Shown here one piece after another: positions 46,320 through 54,225 of a DNA stretch of 64,000 nt; within the stretch, counting starts at the first letter, position 1; each line of letters opens with the position of its first letter. A model generated the notes under the pieces. It saw only the letters and a program-made list of their open reading frames with translations. It made no database searches and had not been told where the DNA came from. Source of the DNA: Aquiflexum lacus (GTDB lineage Bacteria; Bacteroidota; Bacteroidia; Cytophagales; Cyclobacteriaceae); contig NZ_JABFHF010000023.1 in assembly GCF_015476655.1 (NCBI RefSeq), forward strand, positions 25,306 to 89,305, read 5' to 3'. A program made the position numbers and the translations under genes.

Positions 46320-47084
46320 ATGACCTTCAAAGAACTACATTACCAAAAAAAGCCATTATTCATTTGCAATGTTTGGGACGTATCAAGCGCTAGAATTGCT
46401 GAGAAACTAAACTTCAACGCAATCGGCACATCAAGCTCAGCCATTTCCAATCTCTTAGGATATCAAGATGGAGAAGTGATGGGATTTAGTGAATTAAAAT
46501 ATTTTGTGAAACGTATTGCACAAAGTACCCAACTTCCACTAACTGTAGATTTAGAGTCAGGCTATAGTCGAGATTCAAAAAAAATTGTTGATCATATTAA
46601 GCAATTAGCAGACCTGGGAATAGTGGGAATAAATATTGAAGATAGTATTGTATCGAACAAAAGAGAGCTTTTAGATGCAAGCGGATTTTCTGAAACGCTG
46701 GAGGAAGTAATTCATTTGTTAAGAGAAAATGGCATTGATATTTTCATAAATGTAAGAATAGATACATTTTTATTAAGGCATCCTGCAGTCATAAGTGAAA
46801 CTAAAAAACGTATTCAGATGTATGAACATGCTGGAGCAGATGGCATTTTCACCCCATGTGTTGAAACTATATCAGATATAAAAGAAATTGTTAACTGTAC
46901 CTCATTACCTATCAACGTGATGTGTATGCCTAATTTACCAGATTTTAATATGCTTGAAAATCTTGGAGTAAAAAGAATATCTATGGGTAATTTTCTCCAT
47001 GAAATTACCTTGAAATATATGGAAGAAAAGCTAGCTGTTATTAAGCAAGAGGATAGTTTTAACCTTATTTTTAATCATGATTAA
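46320..47084 (+). CDS. isocitrate lyase/PEP mutase family protein
   Basis: The 254-residue TIM-barrel protein has KPLFICNVWDVSSARIAEKL, FNAIGTSSSAISN, LTVDLESGYS (metal-binding region), GINIEDS and GADGIFTPCVE. The ICL/PEPM superfamily cleaves or forms C-C or C-P bonds in oxo-acids; substrates of this small subgroup are unclear. Its end overlaps ada by 8 bp, and such pairs with ada recur in Bacteroidota, so a role linked to alkylation stress is plausible. Confidence 0.85.
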   Translation: MTFKELHYQKKPLFICNVWDVSSARIAEKLNFNAIGTSSSAISNLLGYQDGEVMGFSELKYFVKRIAQSTQLPLTVDLESGYSRDSKKIVDHIKQLADLGIVGINIEDSIVSNKRELLDASGFSETLEEVIHLLRENGIDIFINVRIDTFLLRHPAVISETKKRIQMYEHAGADGIFTPCVETISDIKEIVNCTSLPINVMCMPNLPDFNMLENLGVKRISMGNFLHEITLKYMEEKLAVIKQEDSFNLIFNHD

Positions 47085-48132
47085 AGAGCAAAAGCATATT
47101 GATCTGTATTATGAAGCCTTACTTAACCGAGATGAGGATTTTGTTGGGATATTTTATGTCGGGGTAAAAACTACAGGAGTTTTTTGTATTGCTACCTGCA
47201 GGGCCAGAAAACCTAAAAAGGAAAATGTCACTTTTTTCGAAAGCTTTAAAATGGCTTTAGAGAATGGGTTTAGGCCATGCAAAGTTTGTAAGCCTACTGA
47301 AAACGCAAATAAACCACCGGAGGAAGTTTCGCAGGCCATTTCTTTATGTCATCAAAATTTAAAATCTAAAATAACCGACTATGATTTGGAACAGAGAGGA
47401 ATTAGCCCTCATATCGTTAGGAGATGGTTTAAAAAGTACTACGGAATAAGTTATCATGTTTATCAACGTATGATTAGAATAAATACAGCATTTCAGGAAG
47501 TTTCAAATGGTGAAAAAACAACTGATCTGGCTTTTGATGCAGGTTTTGAATCTCTAAGTGGATTTGCTTACACTTTCAAAAAAATTATAGGGCAATCACC
47601 AAAAAACTCCATCCAAAGCAATGTGATATTAATTCACAGATTTACCACCCCAATCGGGGCAATGTTTGTTTGTGCTACCAATGAAGGTATTTGCTTGCTT
47701 GAATTCACCAATAGAAAAATGTTGGAAACAGAGTTGTCCGATTTACAAAAGCGCTTTAAAGCAAAAATCATAGCGGGAGAAAATAAATTTACAAAACAAG
47801 CAGAAAAGGAGATCTCCGAATATTTTACTGGTATCAGAAAAGAATTTGAAGTCAAATTGGATGTAAAAGGCACCGATTTTCAAATACAAGCTTGGGATGT
47901 GCTGAAATTGATACCCTATGGAAATACTATCACTTATAAAGCACAAGCCTTAATGCTGAAGAATGAAAAAGCTGTTCGGGCGGTTGCCACAGCAAATGGT
48001 TATAACAAATTAGCCATTATAATTCCATGTCACAGAGTTATTGGATCCAATGGCGATTTAACAGGCTATGGAGGTGGGTTAGCAAGGAAAAAATGGTTAT
48101 TGGATTTTGAGAAAGAAAACCTGAGGCAATAA
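47077..48132 (+). CDS. ada: bifunctional Ada: zinc methyl-acceptor domain, AraC HTH, O6-alkylguanine transferase
   Basis: The 351 residues show an N-terminal Ada zinc domain (GVFCIATCRARKP and FRPCKVCKP: four Cys), an AraC HTH (about 85-180: ISPHIVRRWFKKYYG, TTDLAFDAGFESLSGFAYTF) and a C-terminal MGMT domain with IIPCHRVIG and RAVATANGYN. It is a methyl-triggered activator and repair protein. It overlaps the upstream PEP-mutase-like gene by 8 bp. It is the second alkyltransferase of the window (the first, at 39396, lacks the zinc domain). Confidence 0.94.
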   Translation: MIKEQKHIDLYYEALLNRDEDFVGIFYVGVKTTGVFCIATCRARKPKKENVTFFESFKMALENGFRPCKVCKPTENANKPPEEVSQAISLCHQNLKSKITDYDLEQRGISPHIVRRWFKKYYGISYHVYQRMIRINTAFQEVSNGEKTTDLAFDAGFESLSGFAYTFKKIIGQSPKNSIQSNVILIHRFTTPIGAMFVCATNEGICLLEFTNRKMLETELSDLQKRFKAKIIAGENKFTKQAEKEISEYFTGIRKEFEVKLDVKGTDFQIQAWDVLKLIPYGNTITYKAQALMLKNEKAVRAVATANGYNKLAIIIPCHRVIGSNGDLTGYGGGLARKKWLLDFEKENLRQ

Positions 48133-48309
48133 CTTTTAACATTTATGAATTCCGATGAAAACAAAAATATAATGAATAAAATTGGGTTCAGTTTAGAGAA
48201 TTAATTTACAAATTTCTTCGGACAAATGAAGACCGGGGATTTGAAGTTGACCAAATTTGAAGCCTTTTCTTTACGTAAATCAGAATTTTACTGCAAAACC
48301 CTACAAAAT

Positions 48310-48335
48310 AAAATACTTGTCAATTTTTCGGTTGC
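48310..48335 (+). repeat. 26-bp direct repeat, copy 2
   Basis: AAAATACTTGTCAATTTTTC plus GGTTGC is the partner of the copy at 45912. It lies about 180 bp after the ada stop in otherwise gene-free sequence (48133-48424). Confidence 0.5.
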
Positions 48336-48424
48336 ATGACGACAGTACCCAAGAATATTTTTGTGTGAACAAATAAAGAAATGACAACTTATTTAAATTT
48401 GTGTTAAGCAAATGAATGTTGAAG

Positions 48425-48600
48425 GTGTTCTCAATCTATGAGTTCCTATCCTTCTCGACTGTATCGCCCCAGCAGTAGTCTGAAAGCTCTTGAAGAGACA
48501 ACTGGAACATCTATTCCTTGAGTCTCAATCACCAGTCTGTTGGAAGTCAATGGTGTGATCTTATGCATGACCAGAATAGCGGTTAAAAAAACGTCAGGAT
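48425..48600 (-). pseudogene. possible LytTR DNA-binding domain fragment
   Basis: The minus strand reads AILVMHKITPLTSNRLVIET, then QGIDVPVVSSRAFRLLLGRY, which resembles the last third of a LytTR domain (compare VNLDKI..PVGRSY..). There is no upstream receiver or membrane part. It is a tentative remnant. Confidence 0.35.
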
Positions 48601-48620
48601 AGAAACAACTGATAAAAAAT

Positions 48621-49127
48621 ATGGCAGAAATGAAAATTGATTTAAGACCTATGGCAGCAGACGACTGGACGAGTGTTGCTGAAATTTTTAGGCAAGGAAT
48701 TGAAACGGGAAACGCAACCTTTCAACAAGAAATACCAACTTGGGACGGCTGGGATAAAGAACATATTAAATCTTGTAGAATTGTTGCTGTTATAGATAAT
48801 GAAATTGTTGGCTGGGCTGCTTTAACGGCAGTTTCCGGACGTTGTGTTTATGCTGGAGTTGCTGAGGTAAGTGTCTATGTTTCTAACAAATATCGTGGAC
48901 AGAAAATAGGAACAAAATTACTTGTTAAGTTAATTTTTGAAAGTGAAAACGAAAAACTCTGGACATTACAAGCAGGAATATTCCCTGAAAACATAGCAAG
49001 TTTAAGAATTCACGAAGAACTTGGATTTAGGCAAATAGGACTTAGAGAAAAAATAGGGAAAATGAATGGAATTTGGCGAGACACCGTATTATTAGAACGA
49101 AGAAGTAAAGTAATTGGTATTGATTAA
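48621..49127 (+). CDS. GNAT acetyltransferase (phosphinothricin-acetyltransferase-like)
   Basis: The 168-residue protein has an IDLRPMAADDWTSVAEIF start, GIETGNATFQ and VSVYVSNKYRGQKIGTKLLV (acetyl-CoA loop), with IHEELGFRQIGLREKIGKMN and WRDTVLLERR typical of the PAT/YncA group. It may detoxify or modify small amines or amino-acid analogues. An internal start at 48630 is also possible. Confidence 0.88.
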   Translation: MAEMKIDLRPMAADDWTSVAEIFRQGIETGNATFQQEIPTWDGWDKEHIKSCRIVAVIDNEIVGWAALTAVSGRCVYAGVAEVSVYVSNKYRGQKIGTKLLVKLIFESENEKLWTLQAGIFPENIASLRIHEELGFRQIGLREKIGKMNGIWRDTVLLERRSKVIGID

Positions 49128-49518
49128 AACATTTAACGAACTGCTAGCATCAGTTTGGAAGTTTTTGTTTAGTGTAAGTTTTCCTTCTATGACTATTGGA
49201 TACGTGAAAGCATTGGGACTTCCTGAAATAAAAATTTAAATTGAAAATTGGGCTGCTAAGTAATGGTAATTTAATTTAAGGATGTCGAATAGAATTCTAT
49301 AAATTAGACATAAGAATATTAAATCAAGAAACATCGAACCGCCATTATCGTGTATGTGGCAATTCCAGATGAAGAGGTAAATTGAAGATCTCTTCAATTA
49401 AAAATAATGTGCTAAATGGTAAAGCCAGTACTTCTAATCGGCTACTGCACATACACAAAATACATTTATGGTCATTGCAAAGAAAAATTGCAAATAGAAG
49501 AAACCTATAAATTAAACA
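49128..49518. other. gene-free interval in the accessory patchwork
   Basis: It contains no convincing coding frame, RNA gene or repeat. Many short frames with stops suggest decayed DNA between the two intact neighbours. Confidence 0.4.
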
Positions 49519-49998
49519 ATGGAAAATAAACTAATTAAAAATATTGTAAGACAATTTCAAGACATACAGGAACAAGAATTGTGGCTTGACGAAAACTTTA
49601 AAAAGAAGGTTGATAATCTTCCAGAAAAACTAGCTTTTGAAAGACCATTGCCTGACCTACACAGTGCAGCAGAATTGATATCTCACATTTTGGCTTGGAG
49701 AAAAGATAGCATTCTGAAATTGAAAGGACAAAGTTCACTGTTGACAATGGAAAGCTCTGAAAATTGGTTAACTAATGAAATTCTTCAAAGAAGCGGCTGG
49801 GAGAAACTTAAATCTGAATTTTACAACAGTCAAAAAGAAATTATTGAGCTTATTGAAAATGAAACAGACGATTACCTAGAAAGGGAATACATTGACGGAT
49901 ATAAGTTCAAATTTCTTCTTGAAGGATTAATTCATCACGACTTATATCATCTAGGACAATTAGGGATAGTAATTAAGTTTTTGAATTTGAAGAAGTAA
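49519..49998 (+). CDS. DinB-like superfamily protein
   Basis: The 159-residue four-helix-bundle protein has a metal-binding His near SAAELISHILAWR and the C-terminal IHHDLYHLGQLG, typical of DinB/YfiT-like proteins, which are often predicted thiol-S-transferases or metal-dependent hydrolases. It is a paralogue of the broken copy at 43722. The role in this species is unknown. Confidence 0.85.
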   Translation: MENKLIKNIVRQFQDIQEQELWLDENFKKKVDNLPEKLAFERPLPDLHSAAELISHILAWRKDSILKLKGQSSLLTMESSENWLTNEILQRSGWEKLKSEFYNSQKEIIELIENETDDYLEREYIDGYKFKFLLEGLIHHDLYHLGQLGIVIKFLNLKK

Positions 49999-50044
49999 GC
50001 CAAATTAAAAAGATTACAAAAATAAAAAATTCAAAACTCTGGGC

Positions 50045-50182
50045 ATTCCAGTAAATGGTGAAACATCAGAAACTGTATTTGATTTCAAAAAGAAAGGTAA
50101 TTTATCAACAGCGACCTGTAAAGGAGGAAAAATAAAATTTGGAAATTTAATAGGCTGTGTTAAGCGAGACTTTTACCTATAG
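50045..50182 (+). pseudogene. fragment of a small conserved protein (N-acetylglutamate-synthase-annotated family)
   Basis: The frame reads IPVNGETSETVFDFKKKGNL, then STATCKGGKIKFGNLIG, before diverging. This resembles the NGETS..T.F.Y.Q.GNILT..Y.GG.I..G.LIG core of a roughly 110-residue Bacteroidota family. It has neither a normal start nor end. Confidence 0.45.
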
Positions 50183-50212
50183 CCTGGCCTGCTTTACTTG
50201 AGTTGTGTGGTC

Positions 50213-50356
50213 AGAAAAGCATATCTGTTTGCCGGATCACACCAGTCAGCAGAAAGGTACTGAGGCCATGTACTCTTTATGACGAGCTGCAAAAAGAATA
50301 AAGTATATGAATTTGAATGGTTCAAAGATGTCTTCGATAGAATCCAATACCATTAA
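50213..50356 (+). pseudogene. IS66-family transposase C-terminal fragment
   Basis: The frame reads RKAYLFAGSHQSAERY, TGA, then MTSCKKNKVYEFEWFKDVFD and RIQYH. This matches the end of IS66 TnpC (YLFAGSH.AA.RAA..Y...GTCK....P..WLKDVL.RI). It contains one internal stop and no other IS66 gene is present. Confidence 0.6.
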
Positions 50357-50498
50357 CAATAAGAACTTTATCAACATCTGCATCAAACTGAGAAAAATAC
50401 CGTCCTAAATAAAACAATCAATCCCCGAAAAGTGGAGTGTCGGACGGATACCACAAAATCAAAGGCAGACAATTTAGCTGAAAGTAAACTTGAATATT

Positions 50499-50966
50499 AT
50501 GCAAGGACAACATCACTACAAAGCGACAGTTCAGTGGACTGGAAATAAAGGGACGGGAACTGACAATTACAGAAATTATGAAAGAAGTCACCAAATTATT
50601 ATCGAAAACAAATCAGACATTTTAGGTTCTTCTGACCTGGCATTTCGTGGGGACAAGACAAAACATAATCCAGAAGACCTTTTAGTTTCCTCATTGTCTT
50701 CTTGTCATATGCTTTGGTATTTACATTTATGTTCAGAAGCAGGTGTAATTGTTACAGACTACATCGACAATTCAACAGGAATAATGGTTGACAGTTTAGA
50801 TGGCGGTGGACAATTTACCGAAGTAACCTTAAATCCAATAGTTACTGTATCTAAACAGCATATGATTACTAAAGCTAACGAACTACACAAAAAAGCTAAT
50901 GAACTTTGCTTTATTGCAAACTCTGTGAATTTCCCAGTTAGACACAATCCGACAGCGAAAATATGA
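50499..50966 (+). CDS. OsmC/Ohr-family protein
   Basis: The frame is open from a TTG at 50490; the ATG at 50499 (MQGQHHYKATVQW) gives 155 residues. The peroxidatic Cys lies in VSSLSSCHMLWYL and the second in ANELCFIANSVNFPV, with SDLAFRGDKTKHNPEDLL between, as in OsmC peroxiredoxins that reduce organic hydroperoxides. It is the last intact gene before the tRNA-like fragment at 51174. Confidence 0.88.
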   Translation: MQGQHHYKATVQWTGNKGTGTDNYRNYERSHQIIIENKSDILGSSDLAFRGDKTKHNPEDLLVSSLSSCHMLWYLHLCSEAGVIVTDYIDNSTGIMVDSLDGGGQFTEVTLNPIVTVSKQHMITKANELHKKANELCFIANSVNFPVRHNPTAKI

Positions 50967-51173
50967 TTACAGACCAGACTGTAAAAGGCGACAGTGCATT
51001 CAACAACCGAGAGACAAAACTTAAGAATTAAAAAAACCTTCTTCCCATTTCAATGATTTGGAAATTATCATTAAATTTATCTTTATAACTGAAAACCAGG
51101 TTTATACCCAAAGCGTCAATCGTGGCGTAGGCGAAAATATAATGATATAAACAATTGAAAATTAGTAGGTTAA

Positions 51174-51203
51174 GGATAGGGTTCGAATCCCTTCCTCTCT
51201 GCG
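51174..51203 (+). other. 3' fragment of a tRNA gene (tRNA-Ser-like), possible attachment site
   Basis: GGATAGGGTTCGAATCCCTT plus CCTCTCTGCG contains a T-loop (TTCGAAT) with flanking T-stem and an acceptor 3' strand CCTCTCT with discriminator G, as in tRNA-Ser. No D-arm, anticodon arm or 5' acceptor strand precedes it. Partial tRNA 3' ends mark att sites of integrative elements. It is followed by a strong terminator. Confidence 0.55.
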
Positions 51204-51211
51204 AAAACGTT

Positions 51212-51241
51212 AAGCCGGAAGCCATGCTTCGGGCTTTTTTT
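51212..51241 (+). terminator. rho-independent terminator after the tRNA-like fragment
   Basis: AAGCCGGAAGC, loop CAT, GCTTCGGGCTT with one G-G mismatch, followed by at least five Ts. It presumably terminated the former tRNA gene. Confidence 0.75.
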
Positions 51242-51763
51242 GTTAAAAATTTCATTTCTGTTCAATATCTTGTTTAATACTAAACAAAAGACTAAATGCT
51301 TATCTCTTTCTTTGCCATTAACAAATATTCTACTACAAAAAAGACAATTGCCTGTCCGGGGTAGGCAGGGTAAGTTCAAAATCGAGAGTCCTCCGCGTTA
51401 GTCAGGGGCGGATTTTCACAGAAAATTTAATTTTTCTGCCAAGAATTCCATTAAATTTCCAATGTCAGGGACATGCTTTTAAAATATTCAAGGTTTAAAC
51501 CAACCCTTTGAATTTAAATTTTGTGTTTTGATTTAATAGCCTAAAAAATGATTAATTTTGGGTAGACTAGATAAGATTTTTAGGATAAGCAGATGTTTTT
51601 AGTTGAAGAAAGTTAGTTCAAACTTTGTTTTCACCCATTTATTTAAAATTTGTCTCCACTTATATAAATACCCTAATTAATTCATAATCCTTGGTTTAGC
51701 TTGCAAACAAGTTGTGAAAAAAGGCAGAATTCTAATTTTAAAAAAAATTTATGAATGTTTCCT
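51242..51763. other. gene-free AT-rich interval before exbB
   Basis: There is no supported coding frame. A short inverted pair TGCCT...AGGCA occurs near 51350. It probably contains the junction between the accessory patchwork and the core chromosome. Confidence 0.4.
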
Positions 51764-51795
51764 TTGCAATTTGAAATGAAAAAATGATAACTTTA
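51764..51795 (+). promoter_or_regulatory. probable exbB operon promoter
   Basis: TTG at 51764-51766, 21-bp spacer, TAACTTTA at 51788-51795: close to the Bacteroidota consensus TTG-N19-21-TAnnTTTG. The start codon of exbB follows 63 bp later. Confidence 0.5.
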
Positions 51796-51858
51796 AAATC
51801 TCATTATTAATTTAGAAACCGTTTAACCTTTATTTAAATTCTCTTTAAAATCTACATT

Positions 51859-52668
51859 ATGAAAAAGTTAATCGCTTTGTTCATGCTTTCCGGAATCTTA
51901 ATGTTCCCGGTAACTACGAAAGCTCAAGACGCAGACGAACAAGAAGCTGCAGACACTACTGAAGTTGTGGAACAAGCAGCTCCCGCTCCCGCTGCCCCAG
52001 TTGTCATTGATGATGAAATCATCGATGAAAACAAAGGTTTCCACCAAATTATCAAAGAAAAGTTCATTGAAGGTGATCCTACTTTCATGTCTCCGGTTTT
52101 AATCTGTTTGATCTTAGGTCTTGCAGTGGCGATAGAAAGGATCATAACCTTGAACCTTTCTACCACAAACACCAAAAAGCTTTTAGCGAAAGTTGAAGAA
52201 GCACTTGAACAAGGTGGCATTGAGGCTGCTAAGGACGTTACTAAAAACACTAAAGGTCCTGTTGCTTCAATCTTTACACAAGGCTTGATGAGATACACTG
52301 AAGGTATCGAAATGGTAGAAAAATCAATTATTGCCTATGGTTCTGTTGAAATGGGCCGCTTGGAAAAAGGATTGGTTTGGATCTCCCTGTTTATCTCTCT
52401 TGCTCCGATGTTGGGTTTCATGGGTACGGTAATCGGTATGATCGGTGCTTTTGACGCGATCGAAGCAGCCGGTGATATTTCTCCATCTCTTGTGGCTGGT
52501 GGTATCAAAATCGCCCTTTTGACTACAGTAGCAGGTTTGATTGTAGCGATTATCCTACAGTTGTTCTATAACTACTGCGTTGCAAAAATCGATTCATTGG
52601 TCAATGACATGGAAGATGCATCCATTACCTTGGTGGATATACTAGTTAAGCACAAGTTGACTAAATAA
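51859..52668 (+). CDS. exbB: ExbB/TolQ-type proton-channel protein
   Basis: The 269-residue inner-membrane protein has an N-terminal signal-like helix, a Glu/Ala/Pro-rich periplasmic stretch (about 24-50), and three more TM helices with the MotA/TolQ/ExbB channel segment (LGFMGTVIGMIGAFDAIEAA, SLVAGGIKIALLTTVAGLIV). Together with ExbD it energises TonB, which powers SusC-type transporters such as the one at 2388. It is first in a four-gene operon. Confidence 0.95.
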   Translation: MKKLIALFMLSGILMFPVTTKAQDADEQEAADTTEVVEQAAPAPAAPVVIDDEIIDENKGFHQIIKEKFIEGDPTFMSPVLICLILGLAVAIERIITLNLSTTNTKKLLAKVEEALEQGGIEAAKDVTKNTKGPVASIFTQGLMRYTEGIEMVEKSIIAYGSVEMGRLEKGLVWISLFISLAPMLGFMGTVIGMIGAFDAIEAAGDISPSLVAGGIKIALLTTVAGLIVAIILQLFYNYCVAKIDSLVNDMEDASITLVDILVKHKLTK

Positions 52669-52727
52669 TTTTTAGTTGAATTATTTGAATCGACTGAAAA
52701 TTATCATTAACTTTATATAAAACCATT

Positions 52728-53057
52728 ATGGATTCTATAGATATATTTATATACGTTGCAGAGATTATGGTTATCGTTGGGGCTGTAATAGCGATAGTGA
52801 TGCCGCTTATCAAGTCCTTTGATAATCCAGGATCTTTGTTGAAAACAGGAATAGGTGTTGCCGTATTGGTCGTGGTGTTTTTTATTGCATACTCCATTTC
52901 AGATGGAGAAGTGCTTCCGAAATACGCTGCTGATCCATTTAACCTTACCCCAGGTATGTCAAAGTTCGTTGGGGGTTCATTAATCACTGTGTATGGCCTT
53001 TTTATCATTGCGATATTGGGCATAGTGTTAACAGAAATCAATAAAGCTGTAAAATAA
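52728..53057 (+). CDS. small three-helix membrane protein of the exb operon
   Basis: The 109-residue protein has three hydrophobic helices (about 4-24, 37-57, 80-104) and no known catalytic motif. This gene is regularly found between exbB and exbD in Bacteroidota, suggesting a subunit or assembly factor of the TonB motor (inference from position). Its stop overlaps the exbD start (TAATG). Confidence 0.85.
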   Translation: MDSIDIFIYVAEIMVIVGAVIAIVMPLIKSFDNPGSLLKTGIGVAVLVVVFFIAYSISDGEVLPKYAADPFNLTPGMSKFVGGSLITVYGLFIIAILGIVLTEINKAVK

Positions 53058-53698
53058 TGCCAAGAAAGAAAGGGAGAGTGAGTCAAGAGGTAAATGCAGG
53101 TTCTATGGCGGATATTGCCTTCCTGCTGCTTATCTTCTTTCTCGTAACTACTACAATTGCTTCTGACAAGGGTATTTTGAATATCCTTCCCCCAAAGCAA
53201 GACCCGAATCAGCCACCACCGGAAATTGATTTGAATGAACGAAACATTTTCAAAATCCTCATCAATGCCAATGATCAGTTATTGGTGGAGGATGAATATC
53301 TGGATAATACAGATGGACTTGCAGAAGATGTTAAAAGTTTCATTTTGAATTTTGGTGCACCTGATGAGGAGGCAATAGGTTTGTACAACTCATTACCGCA
53401 ATCACTCAAGTCCCAAGTCAATAGAAGTCCGAATTCATCGGATCATCCTATGTCAGGAGGTGCTGTGGTTTCCATAAAAACGAACAGAGGTACAAGTTAT
53501 GAAAAGTATCTAGAGGTTTTGGATCAAGTGAAAAAGGCTTATTTCGACATTTATGCCGAAAGAGTTGGGCTAACCACGGACCAATATCGAACAATCACCG
53601 GCAAAAACGCTGCTGAGAAAGAGTTATTGGACAGAGGAAAAGAAGGGATCCCTATGGCGATCTCCATTGCAGAACCTGATAAAATAGGAGGAAACTGA
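53057..53698 (+). CDS. exbD: ExbD/TolR-type biopolymer transport protein, long form
   Basis: The 213-residue protein has one TM helix with the functional Asp region (GSMADIAFLLLIFFLVTTTI) and a periplasmic domain much longer than in E. coli ExbD (141), with an inserted segment around GAPDEEAIGLYNSLPQSLKS. It starts at TAATG overlapping the preceding stop and is separated from the second exbD by 1 bp. It probably forms the ExbB-ExbD motor. Confidence 0.92.
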   Translation: MPRKKGRVSQEVNAGSMADIAFLLLIFFLVTTTIASDKGILNILPPKQDPNQPPPEIDLNERNIFKILINANDQLLVEDEYLDNTDGLAEDVKSFILNFGAPDEEAIGLYNSLPQSLKSQVNRSPNSSDHPMSGGAVVSIKTNRGTSYEKYLEVLDQVKKAYFDIYAERVGLTTDQYRTITGKNAAEKELLDRGKEGIPMAISIAEPDKIGGN

Positions 53699-53699
53699 T

Positions 53700-54161
53700 A
53701 TGTCAAAGTTTAAGAAAAAGAATAAGGTCTCGGAAAATATTCCTACCTCAGCTTTGCCGGATATTATCTTTATGCTTTTGTTTTTCTTCATGGTTACGAC
53801 AGTTTTGAGAGAACAAGATCTACTTGTGGAACAAAGACTTCCTCAGGCGACACAGCTTCAAAAACTAGAGAAAAAATCCTTGATCTCATACCTATTCGTA
53901 GGAAAACCTAAAAATCCGTCCCTATATGGTACAGAACCTAGGATCCAGGCGAATGATGTGTTGATCAATACTAAAGATATCCTTCTTTGGGTAAATCAAG
54001 AAAAAGATAAATTGTCCGAAGCAGAAAGAGATCAGATTACGATTTCCATGAAGGCCGATAGAGAAGTGAAAATGGGTCCTATCTCTGATATTCAGTTTGA
54101 ATTAAGAGAAGCAGATGCCAGAAAACTGATGTATGCCTCTACTGGAAAAGTACAGGATTGA
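53700..54161 (+). CDS. exbD: ExbD/TolR-type biopolymer transport protein, second copy
   Basis: The 153-residue protein has a short basic N-terminus, a TM helix preceded by ALPDIIFMLLFFFMVTTVL with the channel Asp, and a TolR-like periplasmic domain ending DADARKLMYAS-like (READARKLMYASTGKVQD). Two ExbD paralogues in tandem occur in Bacteroidota and may form heteromeric dimers within the ExbB pentamer. The operon ends in the terminator at 54183. Confidence 0.92.
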   Translation: MSKFKKKNKVSENIPTSALPDIIFMLLFFFMVTTVLREQDLLVEQRLPQATQLQKLEKKSLISYLFVGKPKNPSLYGTEPRIQANDVLINTKDILLWVNQEKDKLSEAERDQITISMKADREVKMGPISDIQFELREADARKLMYASTGKVQD

Positions 54162-54182
54162 TTGAAAATTTAATCATATTTT

Positions 54183-54212
54183 AAAAGCTATCCCGAAACG
54201 GATAGCTTTTTT
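54183..54212 (+). terminator. rho-independent terminator of the exb operon
   Basis: AAAAGCTATCC (54183-54193), loop CGAAAC, GGATAGCTTTT (54200-54210) and further Ts. It sits between the exbD stop and the next start (ATG 54226), so the next gene has very little own upstream sequence. Confidence 0.85.
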
Positions 54213-54225
54213 ACTTTTGACTAGA

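Noticed and set aside
48621..50966. Integron-like array of small gene cassettes (GNAT, DinB, OsmC and others) with attC-type sites
   Set aside because: The gene types fit integron cassettes, and RYYYAAC-like text (ATTTAACG) occurs at 49129, but no matching GTTRRRY partner or folded attC hairpin could be found between the genes, and no integron integrase is visible.
51028..51379. Minus-strand ORFs across the tRNA-like fragment
   Set aside because: They read through the terminator and the antisense of the tRNA fragment (giving the typical false text GRDSNP/GFEPYP), so they are chance frames.
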